Assembly: GCF_023278565.1 (NCBI RefSeq)
Contig: NC_064677.1
Span: forward strand, 4,402,001 to 4,466,000
Direction of reading: 5' to 3'
Length of the DNA stretch: 64,000 nucleotides
Source of the DNA: Colletotrichum lupini
Lineage: Eukaryota > Ascomycota > Sordariomycetes > Glomerellales > Glomerellaceae
Each line of letters starts with the position of its first letter. Within the stretch, counting starts at the first letter, position 1. The notes beneath the pieces were generated by a model, which did not search any database, was not told where the DNA came from, and worked only from the letters and a program-made list of their open reading frames with translations. The position numbers were made by a program, and so were the translations under genes. Below are positions 21,687 through 34,040 of this stretch, one piece after another.

Positions 21687-24600
21687 TGTATGTCAAATAT
21701 TGGTCGCGTCGGGAGCTGAACTCTCGACAGCAGACCCGCTCTAGCGTAGTAGAAGGAGAGGGGGTTGGAAGCTGGAGCGTGCAGTGAAACTGCTTGGTGT
21801 GGAGTGAATTGGCGAAGATCTGGGGGTGAGATAGAGTGGTAAGGCTGATGCGTGAAGCCAGTGGAGGCAGTAATGAGGTGCCGACTTATGTCCTCTGATG
21901 ATATACCTAGCCAAAGCCGCGATGCTAAGTAGAATGCATGTTGGGGGCAATGACGACTCGATGAATGAGTCAGATAGGGATCAGGTGAGTCACCGAAGCA
22001 AGAGGCACCAGCTTAGAGAGAAGCGTGGTAGCCGGAAAGTGCTTGGATGAGGCAGAGAGGACAGCGTGTCCTTTGCTGTTTTGTGCAGAGGTGCAAGGTG
22101 TTCACAAGATGGGTAGTTGGAGTAGGCGATGTGGCCTCTTTTGTAATTTGGGAACCACGTTGGACCTTTCCCTTCCAGCTTCCCAAGGGGGTGGCCAGGA
22201 ACCAAGGGACGGCCGGAGTATTGCTGCCTCAGGTGTTCACTTTGAATAACCCCCCGTGCCCCCGGCTGAAATGGTAGAGACCCTCAACTTCCAAGGGCAA
22301 GGTTGAGGCAGGGGTTAGTGGATGGGGGAGATGTGGAGGCCCTGAAGGCAGCAAGGGTTGAGTAAGTCACCTACTTTCTTTGGTAGGTAGGTAGTCGTAG
22401 TCGGTACTCCGTACTCCGTATTACCTCCCCATTCTGAGCTGGTAGCCGACCGTTCAAGCACGCACGCAGATAGGTAGGGACCAGATTGGCACGCTTAGCT
22501 AAGGTATGGAAGGTACCTTCGGATTCGCCTGTGTCAGAGGCAACATAAGTGTAACTGTGTGGGTGGAGGCAGGCCCTCCTCCCTCATTGCCACACTCTGA
22601 TCAGTGGTGGATTGTTTTGCTCGTAGGTACCGAAGAGGCAGTTCAGGGCAGGCTGCGATCCGCAGCCCGCAATTCGCAAGCCGCAGGCCGCAAGCCGGCA
22701 AGAAGAGAAGTCTCCAGAACGATGCTTTGAGAGTGATACGGAAATATAATTGGTGGACTCGACCCAAAACAGTACGGAGTAGGTACGGAAGCAGAGGGAG
22801 CGTGCCCTCGCCCAGCTGTTTCACTGGCTCGGGAGAGCCTCCCACTGGAAGTTCCAAAAGTAATTAGTGGGTCATGCCGCCATGATAGACGGCGGGGTGG
22901 TGGGCGGATTGCGGGACACAGCTTCCACAGATACCTATCGGGCTGGCACAGTGGAAACCTGGCGGTCCATAATTCCTCAAAGTTCGTGGGTTCTAGCCAT
23001 GGCAGCCAGCGACAGCGAGAGCGACCGCCGGTAGTAGGTACCAACAGGTGCTAGCTAAGATAGTGCGCACCACCTTGAAGAACTTGAGGGAGACTCGTGC
23101 GATCCCCAAACGGAAGTCAGAGAAGGGACGTTCCATTACATGCTCCTGACAAAAGCCTCCTGGCGGGTATTACCCCTATCTTTCCAAGAGCAAGTAATTA
23201 CCTACTTACTTTTGGTACCTTGTTATCGAGGAAGAGAAGCAATCATGTCTCGCACCAACTTCTATCCCTACTTACCGTGCCTACTTCATTGCCCATCGAT
23301 GGTAGCGTTTTTACCCACCAATTGGCCCTATTGAATGTGAGAGGCGCTCTCCTCTGCCTTTGAATGTTTCCCACTCCACTGTTGGCTCGCCCCAGCCTCA
23401 TTGCTCTCGTCAGATAGATAAGCGTGTCTCGAGGCCGCAGGTCAGTGTCACTTGGGAAAAGAGGATTACCTTGCATCGGCTGGACTGGAGAGGAAACACG
23501 GGAGCCACGGAACGGAAACACGCCTGGCGCGACGTCCCAGTATACCTAGGCGGCGCCCGTGTGCCCATATGCCCGTGTCGTGTTCAGGGGATTTCCTTTT
23601 CCCATCATCCCCATCCACATTTGCCACATGTATGAAGTGAACTGTGAATACAACTATCAGAAACTTGACAGGCTGCACGACTGTTTCTGCCGCAAATTAC
23701 CATACCTCAGATTCAGAGGGCAGGACGGCATTCGGGTCCGACTCAACTGTAATTGATTAGGTATATTCCCGTCACCTTCCTTCCGTCCATCCATTTAAAG
23801 CCTCAACATCAGTGTCGCGTGTCGTATCCTGATGCCCGACTCCTCACTCATGAGTCCTGACTCCTCCCTACGCTCCCTTCTCCTTAGCCTTTCTTCCATA
23901 GTGCTCGCAATCTCGCCCGAGGCAAATGAATGGGGCTCCCACCCCTGAACCCGTCCCGGAATGAGCTCAACGGCCGCTGCCCTTCAGCACCTCATCTGGA
24001 TTGAGATTTACCATTCTGGATGTTTTGTAGTACCGCCTCATTTCTGCTTCACCCTCGGCAGTCCGCAGTCCGCAATTTACGGTCCACCTCTCACAGTCCA
24101 GGACTCACAAAGTACTTCTGCGACAGGGAGGTCAGGTAAGCAGACAGTGATATGACTTGCGGTACCTTACCTTTCAAACCTCTACCTTAGTTGCCCCCTC
24201 GTGCCTTCTTCAGCTATTCCATATACCTAGTCGAATTCACCCACTGCATTCCTAAGTCAAACCAAGTGTCAACATTGGCTGACAGCTGACATGCGACAAC
24301 CTGTAAGCTTACCTTGGCATGGGAAAGGCAGCCTGAAAGGTTGCTGTGCGTGAGTTTAATACGCACTTGAGTACACACTTACCTACAACACCTTACCTCA
24401 AGCACACGACGCCCGCACATGGAGCACATACGCGCTCAGCCATTGCGCCGCCGCCGCTGCTGCTAAAGTTAGCCACCCGTTGCTCCCCGGCAGAAGCAGC
24501 TATCCAACACGCCAGTCTCCCTCCTCACTTGTGGGCTCAGTCCGTGGACGTGGTGGGTGGTATCCGTACCTGGAGGTCCTAACCTCAGCCACTCGGGTCC

Positions 24601-26735
24601 TAGGGAAGTTACTCGTTGGACTCCATTAGTATTACGGTAGGAGGGGGGCAATGGGGGGCCACGGGCCTTGGGGGCTGAACCTCAACTCCAACTTCCAAAT
24701 CTCTGACCAATGCCCACCAGGTCGACGCGTTTATTATTAGATCCGATTCGAGAGATGATTCTCGTAGGAGTAGGTACCTTTCGGATGATGACTGGGAACT
24801 AACTAGGCAAGCAAGCCTCAAAATGGCGGCATCCTGGCTCTCCTCCTGAGTTGGAACTCGGTGCCACAACGACGCCCCGACTCAGATGGGATTGAATTGA
24901 TTACGTTGGGTACGGAGCACATACGGACGGCTGATCTTGAGTCACAAAAGAGTTCCGTCATGTACACCTGGCACGGGGAACTGGGCTGAAGGCTCTCTGG
25001 CCACCCATGAAACGTTCCGGTTGGTTGGGTCCAGCAATGTGGGTTGCGGCTTGCGAATTTCATCGCCATCCATTACCCGTACTACAGCCAAGATTCGTGT
25101 CCTGTTATGCTTTTCTTCATCCGCCGCTTCACAGGGAGAGCTTTCTCAGCAAGGGAGTCTAAAGGCATCTAATGTCGCGCGTCTTGTCTCTTGTCAGTGG
25201 AGCCTATATGCCTGCCATCGTTTCCTGGAGAGGGGTCCTCTCAACTCACTTCCTGTGGTGCTATTGGCTCGCCAGCTCACGTACCAAGATGCGCCAACCG
25301 CCCTTACGGAGTACATACTATGGTGCCACCGAGCCACACTTTACCACAATCCCTGGCTTCCCGAGGCGATCCAGGGGTAGAGAATGCCGCAGATCCGTAG
25401 CACTGGCCATCTAATGAGACTCAGGGTTCCAGAACGCGACTCGTTTACGAGTACCTCTATGTATTGCCCCGAAAGTGTAAACGGCCTCGAAGCTCCAACC
25501 TACCCGGATGGTCCGATCCAAATTAATGAGTTAGCGGATTAGACTCTAGGCAGTTCGCAACTCAGAGGCACTTACTCGTCGCACTACCTGGCACGTCGTG
25601 CATCCTCGCTCTCCACGCATTGTCTACTTTGTGTCACGACAAGTTGTCCTCGGGCCGGTCTCTGCTGGTAGACCTCACCTGTCAGCAGTCTTCAGATGCT
25701 TTGCTGGATGAGTACAAGTCTGGGGGGACCGTTGCTTTTGACCTGACAGCAGATGAATGGTGTGTGTAGTTTGAATCTTGCAACATAGTGTGAGACCCCT
25801 ACTCAGTATTCAACCTTCGACAGTCGAAGACATTAAACCCTATCACGTCCTCCCAAGCTTTCCCGGGTGATCCAGCAACTACTCCGTATGTGCCTAAGTG
25901 CACGAGCTTGGCTCAAGGTTATTCTGATGACAGTGGACAAGCCTCAAAAGTCGCCGCCTGCCCATTGTCGTTGACTCGCTGCACGAATGTATCGGCCCGC
26001 CCGCAATTTACTGAGTCTTTGTGGTCTTGCTTCATTACAATCTTGTTGTCGCTATCGATGGCCTCAGATTGCATATTCATCTATCAAAACGTTGTGGCTC
26101 AAATGTTCCCTGATTGATACAGGAGCTCTCGCAGGGGAGGGGGGGGGGGGGGGGGCGATGCCGCTTCAACTCCTCTGAGAGCAGCGTTCACAATCTCGAC
26201 CTATCTGACCCATAGCCAAAGTCGAACAAAGAAAGAATATACAGGAACGGAGCTGTAACTCTACGGATGTTTGTTTCGTTATAGCTCAGTGTCACACGAC
26301 CATATTAAACCAGACTGGATGTACACGAAGCTCTTAGGTTCCACAGACTTGCCACTAAACTTGATCAGTGCTGGGAATCCAGCTTGAGCTTTGACTGCCT
26401 ATGTCGGAGTGAATGCTTGATCTGGGCCTACGAGTTCGTGACAAGGACTGAGCAATCTGCTTGAACCTTCACATCTGCAACGAGTTGAATACCTGGAAGA
26501 AATCAAGCGATACGAAAGAGGCATCTTCCGGAGTTACTGGCCGTGTGCTGGAACAACACGACGAGCAAGCTGGGACTTATGGACATGAATAGTCGGCTAC
26601 CAAGGTTACGACCGGCAGGTAACCTTGTCATTGCATCCTCAGCCTACATGAAGACTCCGGGCAATGAGTGCACCCGATGCCGATGTCTCCGTCCACCACA
26701 ACCAACTCGCCTCCGTCAAAACTGTTGTTTGAATA
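21687..26735. other. Long stretch without recognised genes (5 kb)
   Basis: This stretch separates hacA from the DUF427 gene. All frames are short, overlap on both strands and lack recognisable domains. Composition is normal rather than RIP-like. It holds AGGTAGGTA-type runs, five copies of the 9-mer TACTCCGTA/TACGGAGTA (22405, 22412, 22773, 25305, 25880) and a run of 17 G at 26139-26155. The part next to 21686 is presumably the hacA promoter and leader. Non-coding transcripts or a rapidly evolving gene cannot be excluded. Confidence 0.55.
26139..26155 (+). repeat. Homopolymer run of 17 G
   Basis: This uninterrupted poly-G lies in non-coding DNA about 600 bp beyond the 3' end of the DUF427 gene. 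Its exact length may be uncertain in the assembly. Confidence 0.9.
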
Positions 26736-27302
26736 TTACACCACAGGGTCCCAGTTGCCATGAGCTCCCTTTACGATCCCATCGATCTCTGAAGTCACCC
26801 ATCCTCCGTAAAAGTCGCCCGGCTGTGGCTGAACTGCCTCGTCGTCGACGAAGCAACTCCACGGGTCAGCATAAAATGATAAGTAGCCCTTAATCGCCTC
26901 GAACCCGGGTGTTGGTGATTCGTAAGACCAGATTCGATTAGAGATCACCTCAGGCAATGTCCCAGACGACGGTTTAGGAGCCGTGATTGTGTAATACGTA
27001 GCTCCACCTTTCCACTCGCAGTACGTGCTTCGACGGGTCGGGGTAAGCGGTACCTTCAAAGCCGCTGGTGGTAAATAGTACGCTGTTATTTGTGTCAATT
27101 GGATCACTGCTACACATTCTGACACTTATACAGGTCGGGTTTGTGACGAACTTGGGGGGTGATGTGTCTCCAGAACCCAATAGGCATCTCGGGTTTCCGC
27201 AATCACTAAGCCGTTCCACACAATTCGTAAGTGACGAGATATCTTCTCCAACAGAGGTGGCCGCGGGAATGTTTGCACATTCATTCTCGCTCGCGTAGCC
27301 AT
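26736..27302 (-). CDS. DUF427 domain protein, 165 aa
   Basis: Exons are 27302-27152 and 27082-26736. The join gives VLETHHPPTYYLPPAALKVP, continuous with the family pattern. The domain reads VWNGLVIAET near residue 30 and STYCEWKGGATYY in the middle. It ends with the region of AIKGYLSFYAD and FYGGWVTSEIDG. DUF427 proteins are small beta-rich proteins found in bacteria and fungi whose biochemical role is not established. No signal peptide or membrane segment is visible, so it is probably soluble. The start at 27302 (MATRARMNVQ) is the first reasonable ATG; MNVQTF six codons later is an alternative. It lies divergent from did2. Confidence 0.85.
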
Positions 27303-28011
27303 TCTGTTTCGCGATACGAATTTTTGATGAGGAGGAGCCGAATGATGAAATTGTGTAATCAAATCCTATTGCACCCTGGGAGTTCGTTTGAGGGGTAATA
27401 ATACCCTGATAACACAGGATTCCTACAATCCGAGAGGCGGGGCATTTGACCTTCCAGTGAGTCGTGACATCTTGGACTTCGGGACATCAAAGGGCCGGCC
27501 ACGAGGTTAACATCAGGTAAACTATGTCTGTACTGATGTCTGGTACCGGTATTGACGACGACTTACGACCTGGCTTTTCGCAGTTGGGATAAGGTAGGCC
27601 ACATGGCGCATGTGGCGAGGAGAATGTGGCTGGTAGGGCGGTGCACTACCGGTCCCCATTGCGTCATCAGCGAGCGTGAGCCAGCCGGTCACACCTGGGC
27701 TGATTGTCGGGGTCCGAATATGGGTTGGTCAAAGGCAGCGTATACAGGTGACGCCTGGGGGTCCGGCTCTACTGCTTGATGTCTGGCTATCCTTTACACT
27801 ACAAACACTTGCTGTCACTTTTGCACAACATCACCCAAGCCTCGCTACGCACCTTCAGACATACGCAACCGAAAACAAAGAACCCCCCGAAACCATCGAA
27901 ATACCGCTTGTCATACGCTTCCGACCGCCCGCCGACTCAAGATAACCCCTCACTAGAGACCCCGCCGCTACGTTTGTCTCCGACTTCAGACCCGATAGGC
28001 AAATAGTCACG
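27303..28011. promoter_or_regulatory. Divergent promoter region, DUF427 gene / did2
   Basis: These 709 bp lie between two divergent start codons. No recognisable coding sequence, repeat or defined factor site was seen. Confidence 0.5.
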
Positions 28012-28850
28012 ATGTCGAACCGCGCACTTGCTCGCGACATGCAGGTCGAATTCCAGGCACGAGTATGTCGAGATGTCCGCCCAAGTTCCAGACTTATTCC
28101 ACCTGCGAAAGCTTGGGATACTCGCGGATCCTCGCGACATCTGTAAACTAACCGGCACTCAGTTCCAAGCGAAGCAAGCCCGGAGAGAAGCGCAAAAGGC
28201 CGCTAAACAAGACCCTATATTGAAGAAGCAGATTCAAGATGTACGTTGTCGAATGATGAAAGCATCCGAACCTGCTGACACCGAATCGCACAGCTGCTCA
28301 AGAAGGGGGAGACGGCAAAAGCCTACCAAAAGGCCAAAATGCTTCTGTCCAAGCAGGCCTTGGCTCAACAGATGGACCAGATGGCTGACATGGCTGAGCT
28401 CTCTGCCGCGCAAATTCAAGCCAATAATTCCATGAATCGCATGACGCACATGATGGGTCAATCATCTCGTACTATGTCTGTGGCACAGAAGAACATGAAC
28501 CCCGAGAAGGTATGTCACCGAGCCGTGAGCTATGAAATTTGTTGTCGTGACTTGTCTTCCTAACTGCCTGCTACCAGACCCTCGTCACACTCGAGCAATT
28601 CAAGCAACAGAACGAAGAGTATGCAGTTTCAAACGGCATCTATCAGGACGCCATCTCGCAGACTACCAGTGCACAAGTGTCCGATGATGCTGTACACGAG
28701 CTGCTGGGCAAGCTGGCCGATGACGCTGGAGTGCAGCTCAATGCTGAACTCAACAGTGCGGCACCGGCTAAGGAAGAGCTTGTGTCTGCCGAGCCTACTG
28801 CAGAGGAGGAAGATGCGTTGCAGCAGCGACTACGTGCGCTGAGGGCTTGA
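28012..28850 (+). CDS. did2: ESCRT-III subunit of the CHMP1/Did2 (Vps46) type
   Basis: Exons are 28012-28062, 28163-28240, 28294-28509 and 28578-28850 (205 aa). The body is an alpha-helical ESCRT-III core, basic at the N terminus (FQAKQARREAQKAAKQD) and acidic towards the C terminus. It ends in EEEDALQQRLRALRA, a MIM1-type motif (DxLxxRLxxLR) that binds the MIT domain of the Vps4 ATPase. Length and motif order fit CHMP1/Did2, which recruits Vps4 during multivesicular-body sorting. The core is more diverged from other Did2 proteins than usual, so another ESCRT-III paralogue is possible. The first exon is short; donor GTATGT at 28063 was chosen over GTCGAA 18 nt upstream, and the acceptor follows a CTAAC branch point. 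Confidence 0.75.
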
Positions 28851-29148
28851 GTTTAGGGTGGAATAGCGTTGATTTGAGCATGGTGGGATGGCTTCACTCG
28901 TTTGGCACATAGGGAACTAGGCGTTATACCGGGCGTGGGCACGCGCACAACACATTTCGTATTGGGAAGAGTAACAGGTCTTGAACGAACCTCTGGCGCA
29001 AAGTCAAATTTCGAAGCGAAAGTGAGGCGGCTGAAAAGATGACCACTTTGTTTAATTCCTAAACTAAACTAAACTAAACTGGACCAGCTCCCATCAACCT
29101 CGAGCGAAAAACCAAGCGTGTGCTTGCTGCTCACATGCAAAACAAGGT
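28851..29148. other. Convergent 3' region with TAAAC tandem repeat
   Basis: This stretch lies between did2 and ski2, which converge. It contains a pentamer repeat (AAACT units) at about 29060-29080 and nothing else of note. Confidence 0.6.
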
Positions 29149-32100
29149 CTACATATACAGACTGGCAACTGCCGTGATATCGCGCTTGATCATCTCTTGA
29201 GCTGTCTGCATCTTCTGGTATAATTCCGGGTCTCCAATGATGCGAGCGGCGTTCTTGACCTCACGACATGTCTCGTCCAGACGCGTGATAGTCCGCACAA
29301 TAGTTCCTTCCAGGACATCGGTCAGATCAGTAATGTTCTTGAAGCTCATACCTCGCGCCCATTCGTAAACAACTTCCATCAGACCGAAGCGAGGCCGAGA
29401 AATAAAGTCATTCGAATCATCTGCAGACTGTATAACTTGGTGCAGCGTCTGGACTTCGTTGACCTTCTCGCTGATAGCAATGATGGTATCTTTGCCACGC
29501 TCGAGGTTGCCCGTAAGATTTGGTTGTGTGTCCGTCTTTTCCTGGAAAACAAACGCCGAAAGCAAGGCAGCGATTTCGGCTGGTTCATAGTCGGCGAGCA
29601 CATTGTCCAAGATCAACTCTGTCAAAACGAGTTCATCGCCCGAGTGAATTTCGCAGGCAACCTTTCCCTTCAGCAGTATCCTGGCGCTTTCGTCAATGAA
29701 TTGGAGCTGTTTAAGCACTTGGATGCGCTGTTCGTAGTCTGGCAGAAGTTGTAGGTTTTGGTCTGAGAGGGATTGCCGGAGCTGAGAGATGTGTTCCTTG
29801 ATAAGCCACTGATCATGGCACATGGCAAACTATAATCAATGTCAGCGATTGAATTTCCTCTCAAGTCGGCCATAACTCAACTTACATGCTTCAAGAATTG
29901 AGGGCAAGAAAGAGCAGGCGAGGATGAGGCAACGCCTTCTGCATCCTTTCTCTTCTTCATCACCTCTTGAAATGAGAGGTTCTTTATCTTGGAGAGGTCC
30001 ATCTCGTCCCAAAGATCATCCCACGACCGGCACAGCGCATGGAGTCTGTCCTTTGCCTTTGCGTACTTCTCCCCGCCCTGGAAAATTTCTGGCACAATGC
30101 CCTTGGTGACGTACCTCGTCAAACATTCAACATCACTCAGAGGGACCTGCAGGGTCTTAATCCGCATGTGCTTCTTCGCCTGCGGTAGCGGTGTCAAGTA
30201 CTTGCGGAAGGCCGGGATGAACGGCAGAAGGTCTGTCGAATCACGGGTCTCCCTCATGAGCCTGATCTCGCAAACATGTAAAGTAGGTCCACCTTGCCCC
30301 TTGTCACTTGCGCCGTCCGACAGCAAGATGCCGGGTGTGCGAATACCGTCCCTGTTGTAAACGATCAAGCGGGCCTGGCTGAACATCTTGCGACCGATGG
30401 GAATACCCATGAGAGACTTGTAAACTTCCCCGGTGAGTTGCTTGTAGTCCTCTGACGCTTGGTGGCACTCGTCCATAGACACGTCGCATACGCTACATGA
30501 GTCTCGTTTGATCTTGGCTAAGTCGGCCTCCGAAATCTTAACTGCTTTCTCATGCTCAGGTAGCAGCTGCTGGGTAGCATGTTCCGAGAAGCTACGCTTG
30601 ATCATCTCTTCAATCTTGAGAGCCTCGACTCGGAGTAGGTTAAGAATCATGTTGTAAGTGAGACGAAACTGGGATCTGAGCTTCGACGGCTCTCCTAGAA
30701 TCATTTTCTGAAGGTCGGCAACGGGAGGAGCTTCGTCCCCGCCCGGCGGAACGACGATAACCGAGCCGACTGTGTCCAAGCCACGGCGACCTGCTCGGCC
30801 AGCCATCTGTGTATATTCGCCAGGAAGCAGATTTCTGAAGGAATGGCCGTCGTGTTTACGGTATCCGGAGAAAACGACTGTTCTAGTCGGTAGATTGAGT
30901 CCCATGGCGAAAGTCTCCGTGGCGAAAAGTACCTTGACAAGTGTTTGGGCAAAGAGTATCTCGACAATCTCTTTGACGATTGGCAACAGCCCTCCATGAT
31001 GAACCGCAATACCTCGGGACAGAAGCTCACGGAGTCTGATAATCTGTGGCAGAGCCCGATCCTCGGGCTTAAGTCTGGCAACGGACTTCTCGATAGTCAT
31101 GTGAATGGCACTCTTCTCAGTCGCTGTGCAGAAGTCCTGGTTACTGAGTGCATCGGCATTTTCCTCGCACCGCTTCTTTGAGAAGACAAATATGCAAGAA
31201 GGCAGAAGGTTCGACTTCTTGAGGAACTGAACCAGATGAACCCAGAGGTTCTTGTCTTGGGCTGCAGAGGTAAACCCACCCTGACGACCTGTTCGTCCCA
31301 TGTGACCCGGGTTGTGATTAGCGCGCGGCGCTCCACCACGGCCTCTTTGCTGAGGACCGCCGCCACGCTGACCCCCTCGCTGCCCGCCGCGCTGGGATCC
31401 TCCTCTCTGGCCACCTCTCTGACCACCACCGCCGCGGGGCGCGTTAACGGGCTCGGGGGCCTTGGTCCTCTCTTTGCCCTGAATCGCCGAATTGGCCTCC
31501 TTCCAACCCTTCTCGATGAATTTCTTGTCGGAGTCAACGATTTTGTGGATGTTCTTGCCAGCCCACAAGTAGTGTTCCAATGGGATAGGTCGCTTTGGTG
31601 TTGAGATGACGTAGATATCCTTTTGCTTAGTGCGTCCAACCCAGGAGGCAAACTCATAAGTATTGGGAACCGTTGCCGAGAGAAGGATGAGTGTTACATG
31701 TTCGGGAAGCATGATGATGACTTCTTCCCAAACGACGCCGCGCTCAAAATCGTTGACGTAGTGTACCTCGTCAAAAATGACGAACTCGACGTCTCGGATG
31801 AGATCGGCTCCACGGTAGAGCATGCTTCTTAGAATCTCCGTTGTCATAATCAGGCAACTGGCCTCCGGGTTGATTTGAACGTCACCCGTCAGGATGCCGA
31901 CCTCGTCGAATGTTTGACGGAAATCTCGGAACTTCTGGTTGCTCAGGGCCTTGATTGGGGACGTATATATAGCCTTGGTCATGTGCTTCGTTGCGAGGGC
32001 AATGGCGTATTCGGCAACAACGGTTTTACCGGCTGATGTGTGTGCGGCGACGAAGACAGAATCACCGCTCTCGAGATGATAAATGGCTTCCTTCTGGAAA

Positions 32101-33105
32101 ATATCGAGCTCAAAGGGCCAATCTCTTGCCATATCGGGCACCAATTCTCTGAAGTTGGTGATGTCTCTGTTAATATCAACCATGTGAGCCCACTCTCGGC
32201 CGGCCTTCCTTGCACTCGATGCGGCCAAGGCACCATGAGGTTCGAGAGCGGGGAACTCGACAGGCAGAATAGCGTCGATATCCTCGCTATCTTCTTCGTC
32301 CTCGGACTCAATCTCATTCAGCTTATCGCCATTTGTCTGCGCTTCGCCGTCTGCTTCGTCGGTCCCTGGGGGTTGTTCTGGTTCTTGGCCCAGCTCTTGC
32401 TCAATCGCCCTGGCTTCGTCCTCATCTGGCTTCTTTTGATCGAAATTGAATCCTCTACTCAGTCCAGGCGCAATCTCAAGTAGCCCGCACTCGGTACCAA
32501 GCTTAATAACCCGCTCCAGCTTGTTATTTGATGCAGCTGTAGCCTCTCCGCCTCCAGACCGGTGAACCTGGTCCTCGAGTGCGGCGGTTGCCTCGATTCC
32601 ATCAAGACCACCAGGTGCGAAGGGGAAAAATCCGGCAGCTCCACGGACGAAATCAGCCCTATTGGCGGGCTTGCGAAGAAATGAGGTCGAATTCTTGGCG
32701 GTAGCGCTGTTGGCAGGCACGGTAACGTTTCGGTAGCCACTCACTCTGCCCTCAAGACCGTGCCGTTCAAAGCGAGTCACAGTCCTGGTTTGAGGATTGC
32801 CAATCTTGAAAAGTTCCGTATAATCCACGGGGCAATCCCAGCGCCTAGGAAAAAATCAGCTAATGAATATGGAAGGCAGAATTTGTTGGCGTCTGAAGGG
32901 CATACTGCTGCAGGCCATTGAGCCATTCAGGTGAGAATTTCATGCATGGCATGAGAAAGTCAGTCTCCAGACTCGTCTTCAGCTCTGAAGTATCTTGCTT
33001 GATGCGCTTGCTGGGCCGTTGCTGAAATAAGATGTCATCAATGTTGGAGTCGGGAAGGTCCTCGAGATGGAGACCTTGAATGGCCGTAGCCAGGTCGGAA
33101 GCCAT
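29149..33105 (-). CDS. ski2: Ski2, DExH RNA helicase of the cytoplasmic Ski complex
   Basis: Exons are 33105-32906, 32844-29886 and 29829-29149 (1279 aa, the normal Ski2 length). The helicase threads mRNA to the exosome for 3'-5' decay, with Ski3 and Ski8. Motifs in order: Walker A AHTSAGKT (about 334), DEVH box (about 425), SAT (about 456) and motif VI QMAGRAGRRG (about 746). A DSHCT domain ends the protein (DISDL-type helices, then ARIIGDPELYQKM). The N terminus holds the Ski2-specific segment before RWDCPVDYTELF. The insertion between the two RecA domains carries eight or so RGG repeats (about 537-572). It is distinguished from the nuclear paralogue Mtr4 by this N terminus and insertion. 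It lies convergent with did2 and in tandem with pdb1. Confidence 0.93.
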
Positions 33106-34040
33106 CTTGACGACGATCAGCGGCGGGGGCTGCGTAACGTTGTCGAAAGAATGAGCCGAGACGAACGCCAGATGAGATGAGACGATGAGATTGGCTCTTA
33201 GCCTACCTTGTCATTGACAAAGGCCAAATGCTTGTATACCTTGGGGTAGGTATGGGAGGAAGAAGGGACTTGATGTGGGATGAAGTTAGGCGGTACGGTA
33301 CCTTACCCATAGGCGAGACTGCAGTGGTCACTGATGACGCTGTGCGGGGTGGCCGCACTGTAACCTGACACCTCAGGTACCTCCATTTGTGTGCCCCTCC
33401 TACCTCTCCTTCCCTTAGGTAAGGCAAAATATTTGAGCACCTGAGGTGAAAGGCCGCATGGTTACATACCTTAGTTGGGGACATCACAAAATAGCCATGA
33501 TTCTAAGGGAAGGCTTTTGGGTAACCTTCGCTCGAGATGGGCAGCTTTGATGGATGACTTTCAGTCAAGATCGCACATGGAGGAGTCTCTGCCATAAAGC
33601 GGTTACGATTTCCATATTAGTTATCATCGGGCTCCTGGGGTTTTTGTGACAAATTATTTCATCACTGAATAGCTTCAGGCCATAGATGGCGCACATAGAT
33701 GGTATCCTCATTTCCCCAGTCCCTGGGCTCTGAACCTATTTTGCCCAGGGATGTTTTGTTTCGTCACTCTGACATACATCGGCTGCCCCAGCCATGACAA
33801 CGTTGAACTCCGTAATGGCGAAGGGCTCACTACTTTATGCCATAGCGCATGGATCATCGCATACAGTTGTAATCCCAGGGTATGAGACGTATATATGACA
33901 ACTAAGCAACATACAAGTACAAGCTTCTTCCCCAAGTCTATCGAGCTCCAAGGGCCATTATAGATCAGCTTCCACCTCGGAAGCCACAAAGAGGCAGCTT
34001 GCCCAGGCCTGTACTCTCTCGTCCACAACACGAAACTCTC
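33106..34040. other. Intergenic, ski2 promoter and pdb1 3' flank
   Basis: These 935 bp have no credible coding frame. They contain several GGTACC/ACCTTA-type short motifs, also common elsewhere in the window, and no RNA gene. Confidence 0.55.
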
